Below are positions 28,175 to 37,376 of a stretch of 64,000 nt of DNA, one piece after another; position 1 is the first letter of the stretch, and every line of letters begins with the position of its first letter. Below the pieces are notes generated by a model, which saw only the letters and a list, made by a program, of their open reading frames with translations, made no database searches and was not told the origin of the DNA. Source of the stretch: Granulicatella elegans ATCC 700633 (GTDB lineage Bacteria; Bacillota; Bacilli; Lactobacillales; Aerococcaceae); NCBI RefSeq assembly GCF_000162475.2, contig NZ_KI391971.1, positions 684,901 to 748,900 on the forward strand, read 5' to 3'. The translations under genes were made by a program, and so were the position numbers.

Positions 28175-28900
28175 GTGGAAAGATTACAAAAAGTCATGGC
28201 ACATGCCGGAATTGCATCTCGTAGAAAATGCGAAGCATTTATTGAAGAAGGTCGTGTTAAAGTAAATGGCACAGTTGTGAGAGAATTGGGATATAAAGTG
28301 TCTCAATCGGATAAAATTGAAGTAGATGGCATTCCGATTTATAAAGAAGAACCAGTTTACTTTATGTTTTATAAACCAAAATCTGTATTATCCAGTGTAA
28401 CAGATGATAGAGGACGTACCGTTATTAGTGATTATTTTAAAGATATCCCACAACGTGTCTATCCAGTAGGAAGATTAGACTATGATACAACAGGATTAAT
28501 TTTATTAACGAATGATGGTGAATTTGCGAATTTAATGACGCATCCAAAACATCATGTTGAAAAGAAATATATTGCTAAAGTAAAAGGTGTTCCAACACCA
28601 CGCCATATGAGACAATTAGAAAGAGGTATTTGGATTGATGGCAAGAAAACTTCTAAAGCAGTTGCCAGAATTTTATCCGTTGATACTGAAAAAAATACAG
28701 GAATTGTTTCTTTAACGATTCACGAAGGTTGGAATCACCAAGTGAAGAAAATGTTTGAAGCGGTAGAATTACCCGTTCAAAAATTAAAACGTGAAGAATT
28801 CGGATTTTTAACATTAGAAAATTTAAGACCGGGAGATTATCGTGAACTTCGTGCATTTGAAGTTCAAAAATTAGTTCGTTTAGCAAAAAATGAGATTTAA
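28175..28900 (+). CDS. rluB: 23S rRNA pseudouridine synthase, RluB/RsuA family
   Basis: A 241-residue pseudouridine synthase. The N-terminal S4 domain is MERLQKVMAHAGIASRRKCEAFIEEGRVKVNG, and the catalytic domain has GRLDYDTTGLILLTNDGE with the catalytic Asp, and HEGWNHQVKKMFEAV. Position after scpB, as in many Firmicutes, supports RluB (23S U2605-type) over RsuA or RluE. It starts at GTG after AAGAAGGAG. Confidence 0.92.
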   Translation: MERLQKVMAHAGIASRRKCEAFIEEGRVKVNGTVVRELGYKVSQSDKIEVDGIPIYKEEPVYFMFYKPKSVLSSVTDDRGRTVISDYFKDIPQRVYPVGRLDYDTTGLILLTNDGEFANLMTHPKHHVEKKYIAKVKGVPTPRHMRQLERGIWIDGKKTSKAVARILSVDTEKNTGIVSLTIHEGWNHQVKKMFEAVELPVQKLKREEFGFLTLENLRPGDYRELRAFEVQKLVRLAKNEI

Positions 28901-28901
28901 T

Positions 28902-28980
28902 TGACTTTTCTGAAGTAGTTATGAATGCCTGTAGCCAGTTTTTACTGGTTATGGGCAAACTACTAGGTAAAGTCATTTTT
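28902..28980 (+). terminator. Large stem terminator after rluB, with arms resembling the dispersed element
   Basis: The arms TGACTTTTCTGAAGTAGTT and AACTACTAGGTAAAGTCA pair, with an inner hairpin (GCC...GGC) and a T run after the right arm. The left arm (GACTTTTCTGAAGTAG) is close to the left arms of copies C and C', but the conserved core is absent. Confidence 0.7.
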
Positions 28981-29053
28981 GTTTTTCATACTAATCAATC
29001 ACTGAATTATGTTATAATGTTTTTGAGGAATTTTCACTGAAATGAGGAAAAAT

Positions 29054-29539
29054 ATGACGATCACAATTCAAACGACATCACAAGAAGAAACAATGAAAAT
29101 AGGAGAATTATTAGCAAAAGGTGCCTTTTCTAACAGTACAATCATTTTGTCTGGAGATTTAGGAGCTGGTAAAACGACTTTTACAAAAGGATTTGCTTTA
29201 GGATTAGACATTACACGTGTCATTAAAAGTCCAACCTATACTTTAATTCGTGAATATACTAAAGGTCGCTTACCTTTATTTCATATGGATATGTATCGTA
29301 TTGAAGAAAGTGGAGGAGCGAGTGAAATTGGTTTAGAGGAGTATTTTCATCGTGAAGGTGTCGTAATGGTTGAATGGGCAAATTTTATCGAAGAAGAATT
29401 ACCTATGAATCGATTAATTATTTCTATTGAACAAACTTCTCTCACTACTCGATCCATTACACTTGATGCTATAGGAAAAGAATACGAAAAATGGTTGAAT
29501 CAATTTGAGGGTTGGTGGACAAATGAAAGAGAAAGTTGA
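29054..29539 (+). CDS. tsaE: tRNA threonylcarbamoyladenosine biosynthesis ATPase TsaE
   Basis: A 161-residue P-loop protein starting at ATG 29054, which has GAGG at the right distance; an ATG at 29042 is also in frame. It has Walker A GDLGAGKTTFTKG, KSPTYTLIREY and FHMDMYRIE, as in TsaE/YjeE. It supports the TsaB-TsaD complex that makes t6A37 in tRNAs; those partners are not in the window. An extended -10 (TGTTATAAT, 29010-29018) lies upstream. Confidence 0.95.
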   Translation: MTITIQTTSQEETMKIGELLAKGAFSNSTIILSGDLGAGKTTFTKGFALGLDITRVIKSPTYTLIREYTKGRLPLFHMDMYRIEESGGASEIGLEEYFHREGVVMVEWANFIEEELPMNRLIISIEQTSLTTRSITLDAIGKEYEKWLNQFEGWWTNERES

Positions 29540-30050
29540 ATTAGAAATTGAAGTAGTGTCTGTAGAAGATGCAGAAGCTTTAATTGAATATACAAAAAAA
29601 GTTGGAAAAGAAACAAATTTTTTAAGTTTTGGTGAAGAAGGATTAGAGTTAACTGTCCAACAAGAAGAATTATATATTCAATCTGTTTTAGAAAGTGATA
29701 ATCAAATGTTGCTACTTGCAAAATTAGGGCAAGAAATTATTGCAGTCGCTTCAATTGGTGGAAATTCAAAAGAAAAATTTCAACATGTGGGTGAACTAGG
29801 CATTAGTATTTTAAAAGAATATTGGGGTCAAGGATTAGGAAGTGCCTTAATGGAAGAATTACTTTCATGGGCAAAAGACTATTCACCTCTTGAAAAAATT
29901 AGATTAGCAGTTGTTCAAGAAAATGTTGCAGCAATTGCTTTATATAAAAAGTTTGGGTTTGAAATAGTAGCGATTGAAGAAAAAGAAATGAAAGTAAATG
30001 GTCAATATTATGATGTCATTCAAATGGCCTATTTCGTAGAAAAGGAGTAA
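29523..30050 (+). CDS. GNAT family N-acetyltransferase
   Basis: A 175-residue GNAT protein from ATG 29523, which overlaps the tsaE end and has GGTTGGTGG upstream. Motif A is visible as LGISILKEYWGQGLGSALMEELLSWA, followed by ENVAAIALYKKFGFE. The acetyl-CoA fold is clear but the acceptor is unknown. It does not read like RimI (TsaB neighbour in other species); it looks closer to the small-molecule or spermidine/amino-acid-type acetyltransferases. Cotranscribed with tsaE and mtnN. Confidence 0.85.
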   Translation: MKEKVELEIEVVSVEDAEALIEYTKKVGKETNFLSFGEEGLELTVQQEELYIQSVLESDNQMLLLAKLGQEIIAVASIGGNSKEKFQHVGELGISILKEYWGQGLGSALMEELLSWAKDYSPLEKIRLAVVQENVAAIALYKKFGFEIVAIEEKEMKVNGQYYDVIQMAYFVEKE

Positions 30051-30053
30051 TAC

Positions 30054-30755
30054 ATGAAAGTCGGAATTATTGCAGCGATGGAAGAGGAAAAACGTCTTCT
30101 ATCTGAAGAAATGACAATTGAACAGGAAGTAAAAATTGCAGGATGGACATTTTTAGAAGGACGTTTAAATGGCGTATCTATTGTATTAGTGCAATCTGGT
30201 ATTGGTAAAGTAATGTCTAGTGTAACAGCTGCTTTATTAATTCACCATTTTAATGTGACCCTAGTCATTAATACAGGATCAGCAGGTGGATTTGGAACAG
30301 AAATGAATATTGGAGATATTGTGGTTGCTACAGAATTAGCGTACAGTGATGCAGATGTAACAGCTTTTCAATATGAATATGGACAAATGCCAGGAATGCC
30401 TGCACGCTTCCAAGCTCAAGTGATTGAAGATGACGTTATAAAAGCAATTCAATCTGAGTTGAATTTATCTGTGTATAAAGGACTGGTTGTTTCAGCAGAT
30501 AGTTTTATTCATCGTGAAGATCAACGATTATTAATTTTAAAACATTTCCCAGATGTTTTAGCAACTGAAATGGAAGGAGCCTCTATTGCACAAGCTTGTT
30601 ATGCATTACAAACTCCAGTCATTGTTGTCAGAGCAATCTCGGATATGCCACAAAAAGGAACATCAGCAGTTGATTTTGATACATTTATTGTTGAAGCAGG
30701 TCGTAAATCAGCATTGATTGTTCATCAATTATTACATCATTTAAAAGAAGATTAA
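30054..30755 (+). CDS. mtnN: 5'-methylthioadenosine/S-adenosylhomocysteine nucleosidase
   Basis: A 233-residue nucleosidase with MKVGIIAAMEEEKRLL, VLVQSGIGKV, VINTGSAGGF, GDIVVATELAYSDAD and ATEMEGASIAQ, covering the adenine and ribose contacts and the catalytic Asp near the end (RAISDMP). It cleaves methylthioadenosine and S-adenosylhomocysteine, supplying the activated methyl cycle and AI-2 synthesis. luxS is not in the window. Confidence 0.96.
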   Translation: MKVGIIAAMEEEKRLLSEEMTIEQEVKIAGWTFLEGRLNGVSIVLVQSGIGKVMSSVTAALLIHHFNVTLVINTGSAGGFGTEMNIGDIVVATELAYSDADVTAFQYEYGQMPGMPARFQAQVIEDDVIKAIQSELNLSVYKGLVVSADSFIHREDQRLLILKHFPDVLATEMEGASIAQACYALQTPVIVVRAISDMPQKGTSAVDFDTFIVEAGRKSALIVHQLLHHLKED

Positions 30756-30773
30756 TGATTAGGGGGAGTTCTC

Positions 30774-31715
30774 TTGTTAAATATTGGAGTAGTTGGGATT
30801 GGTGCGATTGCACAAAAAGCCTATTTACCAGTAATGCGTTCAATTGGTAATGTAAAATGGTATATGTGTACTAGAAATGTAGAAGTTTTACAACGAGAAT
30901 CAAAATTATTAGGGCGTTGTATTCCATGTAGTAGTGTAGAGGAATTATTACAGTTTGATTTAGATGGAGTCATGATTCATGTTTCAACGGAGGCTCATGT
31001 TGAAGTTGCCAAGCAATTTTTAGAAAAAGGAATTCCAGTATATTTAGATAAACCGATTGCTCCTAGTTATGAAGAAACGCTTGAATTATATCGATTAGCC
31101 AAAGAAAATCAAACTTTTTTAACAGCAGGATTTAATCGACGTTTTGCTCCCAAAGTAGTGGAATTAAAAAATGTCCTTCATAAGAAGAGAATTATTACAG
31201 AGAAGAATTGTACGATTCCAAGTTTTGATAATCGTACACGTATTTTTGATGTTTTTATTCATCCTTTAGATACAGCATTATTTTTAATGGATGAAAAACC
31301 AAACCGTGGATCATTCTATTATAAGAAAAATCGCGGTGTTATTGAACAATGTACAATTTATTTAGAAAATGAAGAACAATCAGCTATTGTAATGATGAAT
31401 ACAGAATCTGGTGCGAATCTTGAAAGAATTGAAGTTCAAGCTGAAACGGGTACTTTTTCATTACAAAATTTAACAGACTTAACCATTTATCAAGGTGGAG
31501 AAGAAATTAAAGATCATTTTTCATCCTGGGATTCTACTTTATATAAGAGAGGATTTGAAAGTATTGTTCATTCCTTTATTATTGCTGTTCAAACTAATGG
31601 TGAAAATCCAGTTTCTCCTATTTCAAGCTTATTAAGTCATTTTATTTGTGAGAGATTAGCACATGCAAAAGCATCTGAAGGCTTTTTATCATTTGACGTA
31701 GAAACTGATGAATAG
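30774..31715 (+). CDS. Gfo/Idh/MocA family oxidoreductase
   Basis: A 313-residue protein with an N-terminal Rossmann fold (LNIGVVGIGAIAQKAYLPV), the family motif LDKPIAPSYEE in place of the common EKP, and FIHPLDTALFLM in the substrate domain. It probably uses NAD(P) to oxidise or reduce a sugar-like or imine substrate. The substrate is unknown. The start is TTG at 30774 after AGGGGGAG. It sits between mtnN and murB with short gaps. Confidence 0.85.
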   Translation: MLNIGVVGIGAIAQKAYLPVMRSIGNVKWYMCTRNVEVLQRESKLLGRCIPCSSVEELLQFDLDGVMIHVSTEAHVEVAKQFLEKGIPVYLDKPIAPSYEETLELYRLAKENQTFLTAGFNRRFAPKVVELKNVLHKKRIITEKNCTIPSFDNRTRIFDVFIHPLDTALFLMDEKPNRGSFYYKKNRGVIEQCTIYLENEEQSAIVMMNTESGANLERIEVQAETGTFSLQNLTDLTIYQGGEEIKDHFSSWDSTLYKRGFESIVHSFIIAVQTNGENPVSPISSLLSHFICERLAHAKASEGFLSFDVETDE

Positions 31716-31754
31716 TATCATAAAAAAGATATTGCATAAATAGGAGAGAAGAAG

Positions 31755-32657
31755 ATGAAAGAATGGTGGAAAGAGCAATTTCCAGAAGTGAAAGTATGCT
31801 TCCATGAACCTTTAAAAAAATATACTTATACAAAAACAGGTGGGGAAGCTGAATGTTTAATTTTCCCAAAAGATAAACATGAAACTGCCAAAATTATTAA
31901 AGCTTTACAAGAAAAACAAATTCCAATTACAGTATTAGGAAATGCCAGCAATGTCATTGTTAGAGATGGTGGCATAAAAGGAGCTGTTATTTTATTAAAT
32001 GAAATGACGGCTATGAAAGTAATGGGAAATAAAATTTTAGCAGAAGCTGGTGTGTCTTTAATTGAAGTGACAAAATGCGCATTAGAACAATCTTTAACAG
32101 GATTAGAATTCGCATGTGGTATCCCAGGAAGTGTTGGTGGAGCCATGTATATGAACGCAGGTGCCTATGGTGGTGAAGTTTGCGAAGTAGTAGAATTTGT
32201 GGATGTTGTCACTCGTACAGGTGAAATCAAACGTCTAACAAATGAAGAATTAGAGTTTTCATATCGTCATAGTGCTTTACAAGAAAGTGGAGATTTAGTG
32301 ATTGATGTCTGCTTTAATTTAAGTCCAGGGAAAAGGGAATCAATTAAAGCAAAAATGGAAGAATTAACTCATTTACGTGAAAGTAAACAGCCATTAGAAT
32401 ATCCTTCTTGTGGAAGTGTGTTTAAGCGACCAGAAGGTCATTTTACTGGAAAATTAATCCAAGATGCAGGACTTCAAGGATTCCAAATTGGTGGTGCTCA
32501 AGTGTCTAAAAAACATGCAGGGTTTATTGTAAACATTGATCATGCAACAGCTACAGATTATTTAGCGGTGATTCAACATGTTCAAGAAATTGTGTTCGAA
32601 CAATTCCAAGTAAGACTCGAGCCCGAAGTGAAAATTATTGGTGAAGAGTCAAGATAG
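31755..32657 (+). CDS. murB: UDP-N-acetylenolpyruvoylglucosamine reductase
   Basis: A 300-residue type IIa MurB. FAD-binding motifs TYTKTGGEAECLIFP and LGNASNVIVRDGG are followed by GIPGSVGGAMYMNAGAYGGE and the active-site region YPSCGSVFKRPEGHF. The C-terminal EPEVKIIGE holds the last catalytic Glu. It makes UDP-MurNAc, the second committed step of peptidoglycan synthesis in the cytoplasm. Confidence 0.97.
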   Translation: MKEWWKEQFPEVKVCFHEPLKKYTYTKTGGEAECLIFPKDKHETAKIIKALQEKQIPITVLGNASNVIVRDGGIKGAVILLNEMTAMKVMGNKILAEAGVSLIEVTKCALEQSLTGLEFACGIPGSVGGAMYMNAGAYGGEVCEVVEFVDVVTRTGEIKRLTNEELEFSYRHSALQESGDLVIDVCFNLSPGKRESIKAKMEELTHLRESKQPLEYPSCGSVFKRPEGHFTGKLIQDAGLQGFQIGGAQVSKKHAGFIVNIDHATATDYLAVIQHVQEIVFEQFQVRLEPEVKIIGEESR

Positions 32658-32667
32658 AGGAGAAAAA

Positions 32668-33222
32668 ATGATGAAAGAGAATAAATTCTTACAAACAGGT
32701 CTTCTTCATGTAGTTTCGTTAATTGTTTTAGTTCTAAGTTATCACTATGTAGGGATTACATTGCCAATTTTTAATGGAGTGGATATTAACTTCTTTTATA
32801 TTTTATTAGCGATTGTGGCTGGTTTAGCGGGTTCGTTATTTGCTGCAATTGTTGGTGTAGCAACGATTATTATTGATTTATTATTAGGGACGACAGAGCA
32901 GTGGATTGCAATTGCGATTTCTGTAGGGATTCTTGGATATGTTTTTGGTCTAGGTATTCGACGTAAGTCATTTTTAGCGGGTACTTTTTCTCGTCATGAT
33001 GCTTTGCGTTTTAATGTGATTCAAGTGGTTGCGAATGTGATTATTTTTGGTTTGATTTTACCGACGTTAGAGGTCTTTTTCTATCAAGCTTCTACGGCAG
33101 TTGTTTTTATTAATGGTTGGATTTTTAGTATGATTAATTCAATTTTGATTGCCATTTTCGCAACAGCATTGTTTAAATTAATTGCGAATCGTGTGAAAGT
33201 TAAACGTACAAATAACAAATAA
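32668..33222 (+). CDS. ECF transporter S-component-like membrane protein (UPF0397-like)
   Basis: From the ATG at 32668 (after GAGGAG) this is 184 residues, the usual length of UPF0397/ECF S components, with about six membrane segments. The FNVIQVVANVIIFGLILPTLEVFFYQ region resembles the C-terminal half of that family. Such proteins bind a vitamin or cofactor and dock on a shared energising module, which is not in this window. The ligand is unknown. The stop lies within the left arm of repeat copy D. Confidence 0.6.
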   Translation: MMKENKFLQTGLLHVVSLIVLVLSYHYVGITLPIFNGVDINFFYILLAIVAGLAGSLFAAIVGVATIIIDLLLGTTEQWIAIAISVGILGYVFGLGIRRKSFLAGTFSRHDALRFNVIQVVANVIIFGLILPTLEVFFYQASTAVVFINGWIFSMINSILIAIFATALFKLIANRVKVKRTNNK

Positions 33223-33392
33223 AGAATACAAAAAATATTTCCTGATTTAGCTAGGACGCCAGCAGCTTCGCTTTGCGAATCTCATGGCTAAAATTTGAGC
33301 CTAAGGTCTCAATTTTTCCAATAGTGACAAAAACACTTCCTAGTGTTTCTGTCACTAAAGCTAAAAAGGAAATATTTTTTATATTCTTTATT
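33218..33392 (+). repeat. Dispersed three-hairpin palindromic element, copy D
   Basis: The arms AATAAAGAATACAAAAAATA and the matching TATTTTTTATATTCTTTATT are near-perfect inverted repeats of about 35 bp. Inside are CTAGGACGCCAGCAGC, a hairpin TTCGCTTTGCGAA, TCTCATGGCT, the AAATTTGAG/CTCAATTTT hairpin and a hairpin TAGTGACA/TGTCACTA. The left arm covers the last codons of the ECF-like gene. Confidence 0.88.
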
Positions 33393-33411
33393 TTTTACGT
33401 AGTGAACATTT

Positions 33412-33450
33412 GGTAGCTGAAGTGATAGAAATGGTAATTGCGTTTATATA
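33412..33450 (+). repeat. Possible truncated copy of the dispersed element
   Basis: TAGCTGAAGTGATAGAA at 33414-33430 matches TAGCTGAGGTGATAGAA in copy F, then continues ATGGTAATTGCG without the rest. It looks like the remnant of an inner hairpin of another copy. Confidence 0.45.
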
Positions 33451-33490
33451 TGATACGTAAGAATATCGTCTAAGAAAACTAAATAACATT

Positions 33491-33636
33491 AATAAAGAAA
33501 TAAAAAATAATTTTTTATAGCTATAGCGATTTAATCGCTAAGGAAAATTTGAGACCAAGGTTCAAATTTTAGCCATGAGACCGCGAGGTCTGCTGACGTC
33601 CTAGCTATACGAAAAATCATTTTTTATTTCTTTATT
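33491..33636 (-). repeat. Dispersed three-hairpin palindromic element, copy E
   Basis: Arms AATAAAGAAATAAAAAAT and ATTTTTTATTTCTTTATT close a stem ended by TAGCTA/TAGCTA. Inside are a hairpin TAGCGATT/AATCGCTA (33524-33540), a hairpin AAATTTGAG/TTCAAATTT and the core AGCCATGAGACC-GCGA-GGTCTGCTGACGTCC. The core reads on the plus strand, opposite to copy D. The 37 bp before it resemble those before copy F. Confidence 0.9.
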
Positions 33637-33663
33637 CTAGGCTAAGAACTTTTCTTTAACATC

Positions 33664-33692
33664 TTGTTAAAAACTTATCATGGTAGTAAAAT
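33664..33692 (+). promoter_or_regulatory. Promoter of the 58-residue membrane peptide gene
   Basis: TTGTTA (33664-33669) and TAAAAT (33687-33692) are 17 bp apart, 41 bp before the start codon. Confidence 0.6.
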
Positions 33693-33733
33693 AAGCGTAT
33701 ACATAGATAGATTAATAAAAGGGGGAAACTATC

Positions 33734-33910
33734 ATGAATCGTTTGCAAAAAATTTGTTTAGCTGTTATTTGGAATCTAGGAACTTTTACCGGTTGCGTGC
33801 TAAGTTCATTTGATTATCGTTTTATAATCTTTTTCCTAATTACATTAATCACTACACCTCTTGTTATTAAGTTGTTAGAAAAATTTATTCAAAAAAATTT
33901 TGTAAAATAA
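33734..33910 (+). CDS. Small two-segment membrane protein, unknown function
   Basis: A 58-residue protein (MNRLQKICLAVIWNLGTF...) with two predicted membrane segments joined by CVLSSFDYR and a basic C-terminal tail (EKFIQKNFVK). The ATG follows a strong GGGGGA site and has a fitting promoter, so it is likely real. I do not recognise it. It is the only gene between repeat copies E and F and stands alone. Size and charge would suit a membrane-acting peptide, an immunity-like protein or a regulator; none is supported further. Confidence 0.6.
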   Translation: MNRLQKICLAVIWNLGTFTGCVLSSFDYRFIIFFLITLITTPLVIKLLEKFIQKNFVK

Positions 33911-34004
33911 CTTTAAAATAATTTAATTGTCTTACTACATCAAAAATTGATTTCTATTTTTGTAAGATGCGTAAGAACGTAACGTCAGAAAACTAAATAA
34001 CTAA

Positions 34005-34171
34005 AATAAAGAAATAAAAAATAATTTTTTTATAGCTGAGGTGATAGAATTGCTGAATAGCGATTCTATCACAAAGGAAAATTTGAGACCAAGGCTCAAA
34101 TTTTAGCCATGAGACCGTCAGGTCTGCTGGCGTCCTAGCTATACGAAAAATTATTTTTTTATTTCTTTATT
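34005..34171 (-). repeat. Dispersed three-hairpin palindromic element, copy F
   Basis: Arms are nearly the same as in copy E (AATAAAGAAATAAAAAAT, ATTTCTTTATT). The first inner hairpin is different and longer (GTGATAGAAT/ATTCTATCAC), the second is AAATTTGAG/CTCAAATTT and the core is AGCCATGAGACC-GTCA-GGTCTGCTGGCGTCC. The 36 bp before it resemble those before copy E, so a unit larger than the element was duplicated. Confidence 0.9.
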
Positions 34172-34276
34172 CTACGTCTAAAACTTTTATGTTCCAATGA
34201 TTTTTTCTTGCTTATTGTTAGAAATCGTGTTTGAATAAAAGACAAGCAGATTCAATTTAGAAATGGAGGTCATTTC

Positions 34277-37201
34277 ATGACAAAAGAATTTAACAGTTTT
34301 ACACTCGTAGAACAAAAACCATTACCAGATATCCGTTGCGATTACTATTTATATAAACATGACAAAACAGGTGCTCAAGTCATGTACTTAAAAACAGACG
34401 ATGACAACAAAGCATTCTCCATCGCATTCCGTACACCACCATATGACGACAACGGAATTGCGCACATTATCGAACACTCCGTATTAAACGGATCAAAAAA
34501 ATACCCAACAAAAGAACCATTCGTAGAATTATTAAAAGGTTCCCTACAAACATTTTTAAACGCATGGACATTTTCTGATAAAACAATGTACCCAGTAGCT
34601 TCAAGAAATCAGAAAGATTTTGAGAATTTAATGGACGTATATTTAGACGCAGTATTTTATCCAAATCTTTTATCAAACCCACAAATTTTAATGCAAGAAG
34701 GATGGCATTATCATTTAGAAAATAAAGAAGATGAATTAACTTATAAAGGCGTTGTTTATAATGAAATGAAGGGAGCATTTTCTCAACCAGAATCAGAATT
34801 AAATCGCCTAGTTGAACCAACATTATTCCCAGATACATTTTATAAACATGTTTCTGGAGGAATGCCAGCTTCAATTCCAACACTGACACAAGAAAAATTC
34901 ATTGATTTCCATCAAACGTATTATCACCCAAGTAATGCTCGAGTAACTTTATATGGGAATTTAGATTTAGCAAAAGCAATGGAACAATTATCAGAATACT
35001 TTGATGCTTTTGAAGCAAAAGAAGTTCCATTTGTAGGATACCAACAAGAACCATTTACAAGTGTTAAAGAACTAACAAGTACGTATTCTGTTTCTAAAGG
35101 CGACTCAACTGAGAATAAAACATTGTTAGAATATGCTTGGGCTACAGGAACGAGTACTAATGGAGAAGAAGGAATTGCTTTAAGTATTTTAGATGAATTA
35201 CTATTAGGTAGTAATACAGCACCATTGAAGAAAGCTTTATTAAAAGCGAATATTGGTAGTGATGTTATGGGTGGATATTCTGCTTATACGTATTCTCCAA
35301 CATTTGAAGTTGTTTTAAAAGATACAGATGCTGATAAAAAAGAACAATTTGTTCAAATTATTCAACAGGAATTACAACGTTTAGTGAAAGAAGGAATTTC
35401 TAGAAAAGCGATTCAAGCTGCTTTAAATAAAACAGCTTTCCGTTATAAAGAATTAACAGCTTTGGAAGGTAGTACACCAAAAGGTGTTATGTATGGAATG
35501 AATGCTTTAACAAGTTGGTTATATGATGGAAGTCCATATGTATCATTTGAATACCAACAACATTTAGATGCCATTCAAGCTAAAGTTGAAGAAGGATATT
35601 TTGAAAACATTATTCAAAAATATTTATTAGACAATACTCATGCTGCTATTATTACTTTAAAACCAGAAGCAGGTTTATTAGAAGAAAAAGAAGCAGAATT
35701 AGCTAAAAAATTAGCAGAGTACAAAGCAAGTCTAAGTGAAGAAGAGTTAGATCAATTAGTCGAAACGACTCAAAAATTAATCGAAAGACAAGAATCTCCT
35801 GATAGACCAGAAGATTTAGCGAAAATTCCAACACTATCCATTGATGATATTCAAAAGAAAGCAACTCAATATCCATTAACCGTTGAAGAAGGAAACGATA
35901 CACCGACTTTCTTACATTATGAAGACTTCACAGCAGGTATTTCATATGCGAAATATTTCTTTGATATGAGAGGGATTAAAACGGAAGAAATTCCGGTAGC
36001 TGCTTTTGTCACTGAATTATTAGGTGAAATTAGTACAAAACATTTTGCTGATGAAGATTTAAATACGGAGATGGATTTCTATACCGGTGGAATTTCAACA
36101 AATGCTTTTGTCATGACAGAAGATGTTGCGAAAAATGTGTATTATCCATTCTTCACAGTTTCAGGAAAAGCTTTATCTCAATATTTACCAAAATTAATTG
36201 AATTAGTGGAAGAAATTGTCTTCCGTTCAAACTTGGAAGATTATGATAAGATTAAAGAACTGTTATTAAATACAAAAGCGAATTTAGAAATGCATATGAA
36301 TTATGCTTCGCATACCATTGCAGTCCGTAGATTAGAATCTTACTATTCAGAAGGAGCAAAATATGCTCAAGCATTAGAAGGTATTGATTACTATGATTAT
36401 ATTTCTAATTTAGTGAAACATTATGATGAGAGAAAAGAAAGCTTTAGTCAACAATTGATTGCTGTACTTCGTCAAATCTTAAATATTCATGGAGTAACTG
36501 CTACATTTGTCGGAAGTAAAGAGGATTTTGAACAATTTAAAGCTTTATCTCAATCATTCTTCCAACACTTATCACAAGAAGTAGTGACACCACAACCATT
36601 CACAACTCCTGTTGAAGTATTGAATGAAGGATTTAAAACTGCTCAAGAAATTCAATATGTAGCAAAAGGGTACAATCAAACATTACTAGGTGTTCCATTT
36701 GAAGGATCTAATGCATTCTTACAAACGGTTTTAGGGTTAGATTATTTATGGAATACAGTTCGTGTTAAAGGTGGTGCGTACGGTGGAATGAGTGTGATTG
36801 GTGGAAAAGGTGAAGTAGCTGCTGTGTCCTATCGTGATCCAAACTTAGTAGAAACTCTGAAAACTTATGATGGACAAGTTCAATATTTAGAAAATTACAA
36901 TCCATCAAAAGAAGAATTTGAGAAAAATCTCATTGGAACATTTAGCAGTATTGATCGTCCACTTTCTGCAAATCAAAAAGGAAATATTGCCTTTACTCGT
37001 TACTTTACTCATGTGACAAATGAACTTGTTCAAAAAACTCGTGATGAAGTTTTAAATGTAACACCTGAAAAAGTTCGTTCATTTGCTCCAACAATGAAAA
37101 AAGTATTAGATCAAAATGCCTTTGTAGTAGTTGGAAATGATGTAAAAATCGAACAAAATAAGGAAATTTTCAAAACAATTCGTTCATTATTCAATGACTA
37201 A
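34277..37201 (+). CDS. M16C family zinc metallopeptidase (presequence peptidase-like)
   Basis: A 974-residue peptidase of the pitrilysin/insulinase clan, M16C branch. The inverted zinc motif HIIEH lies about residue 63, with the remote Glu in VVYNEMKGAFSQPE about residue 160. Four M16 modules are present in one chain, linked at the middle by a helical hairpin (about residues 480-520). RVKGGAYG about residue 835 is the conserved C-terminal motif. Members form a closed chamber and cut peptides of a few dozen residues, here presumably in the cytoplasm since there is no signal peptide. It stands alone with its own terminator. Confidence 0.93.
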   Translation: MTKEFNSFTLVEQKPLPDIRCDYYLYKHDKTGAQVMYLKTDDDNKAFSIAFRTPPYDDNGIAHIIEHSVLNGSKKYPTKEPFVELLKGSLQTFLNAWTFSDKTMYPVASRNQKDFENLMDVYLDAVFYPNLLSNPQILMQEGWHYHLENKEDELTYKGVVYNEMKGAFSQPESELNRLVEPTLFPDTFYKHVSGGMPASIPTLTQEKFIDFHQTYYHPSNARVTLYGNLDLAKAMEQLSEYFDAFEAKEVPFVGYQQEPFTSVKELTSTYSVSKGDSTENKTLLEYAWATGTSTNGEEGIALSILDELLLGSNTAPLKKALLKANIGSDVMGGYSAYTYSPTFEVVLKDTDADKKEQFVQIIQQELQRLVKEGISRKAIQAALNKTAFRYKELTALEGSTPKGVMYGMNALTSWLYDGSPYVSFEYQQHLDAIQAKVEEGYFENIIQKYLLDNTHAAIITLKPEAGLLEEKEAELAKKLAEYKASLSEEELDQLVETTQKLIERQESPDRPEDLAKIPTLSIDDIQKKATQYPLTVEEGNDTPTFLHYEDFTAGISYAKYFFDMRGIKTEEIPVAAFVTELLGEISTKHFADEDLNTEMDFYTGGISTNAFVMTEDVAKNVYYPFFTVSGKALSQYLPKLIELVEEIVFRSNLEDYDKIKELLLNTKANLEMHMNYASHTIAVRRLESYYSEGAKYAQALEGIDYYDYISNLVKHYDERKESFSQQLIAVLRQILNIHGVTATFVGSKEDFEQFKALSQSFFQHLSQEVVTPQPFTTPVEVLNEGFKTAQEIQYVAKGYNQTLLGVPFEGSNAFLQTVLGLDYLWNTVRVKGGAYGGMSVIGGKGEVAAVSYRDPNLVETLKTYDGQVQYLENYNPSKEEFEKNLIGTFSSIDRPLSANQKGNIAFTRYFTHVTNELVQKTRDEVLNVTPEKVRSFAPTMKKVLDQNAFVVVGNDVKIEQNKEIFKTIRSLFND

Positions 37202-37232
37202 TCATTTGACTTAATTTCATCTATCGTTAAAA

Positions 37233-37266
37233 GAGGAATTTTCTATTTAGTAGAAATTCCTTTTTT
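37233..37266 (+). terminator. Terminator of the M16C peptidase gene
   Basis: AGGAATTTTCTA and TAGAAATTCCT form the stem, followed by TTTTT. Confidence 0.9.
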
Positions 37267-37309
37267 ATTTATTTGAACAATTATGAGGGGGGATGTTTTA
37301 AGATTTTGT

Positions 37310-37338
37310 TTGAGTTTTTAAGCTTTTAATTATACAAT
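37310..37338 (+). promoter_or_regulatory. Promoter of the GH25 lysozyme gene
   Basis: TTGAGT (37310-37315) and TACAAT (37333-37338) are 17 bp apart, 38 bp before the start codon. Confidence 0.7.
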
Positions 37339-37376
37339 GTCAAAGTGAGACTTTTAGTAAAGGAGAATTAGACTAG

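Noticed and set aside
33218-34171. Possible CRISPR array because of repeated, palindromic blocks
   Set aside because: Blocks are long, few, in both orientations and unequal in spacing; there are no short constant repeats with unique spacers and no cas genes.
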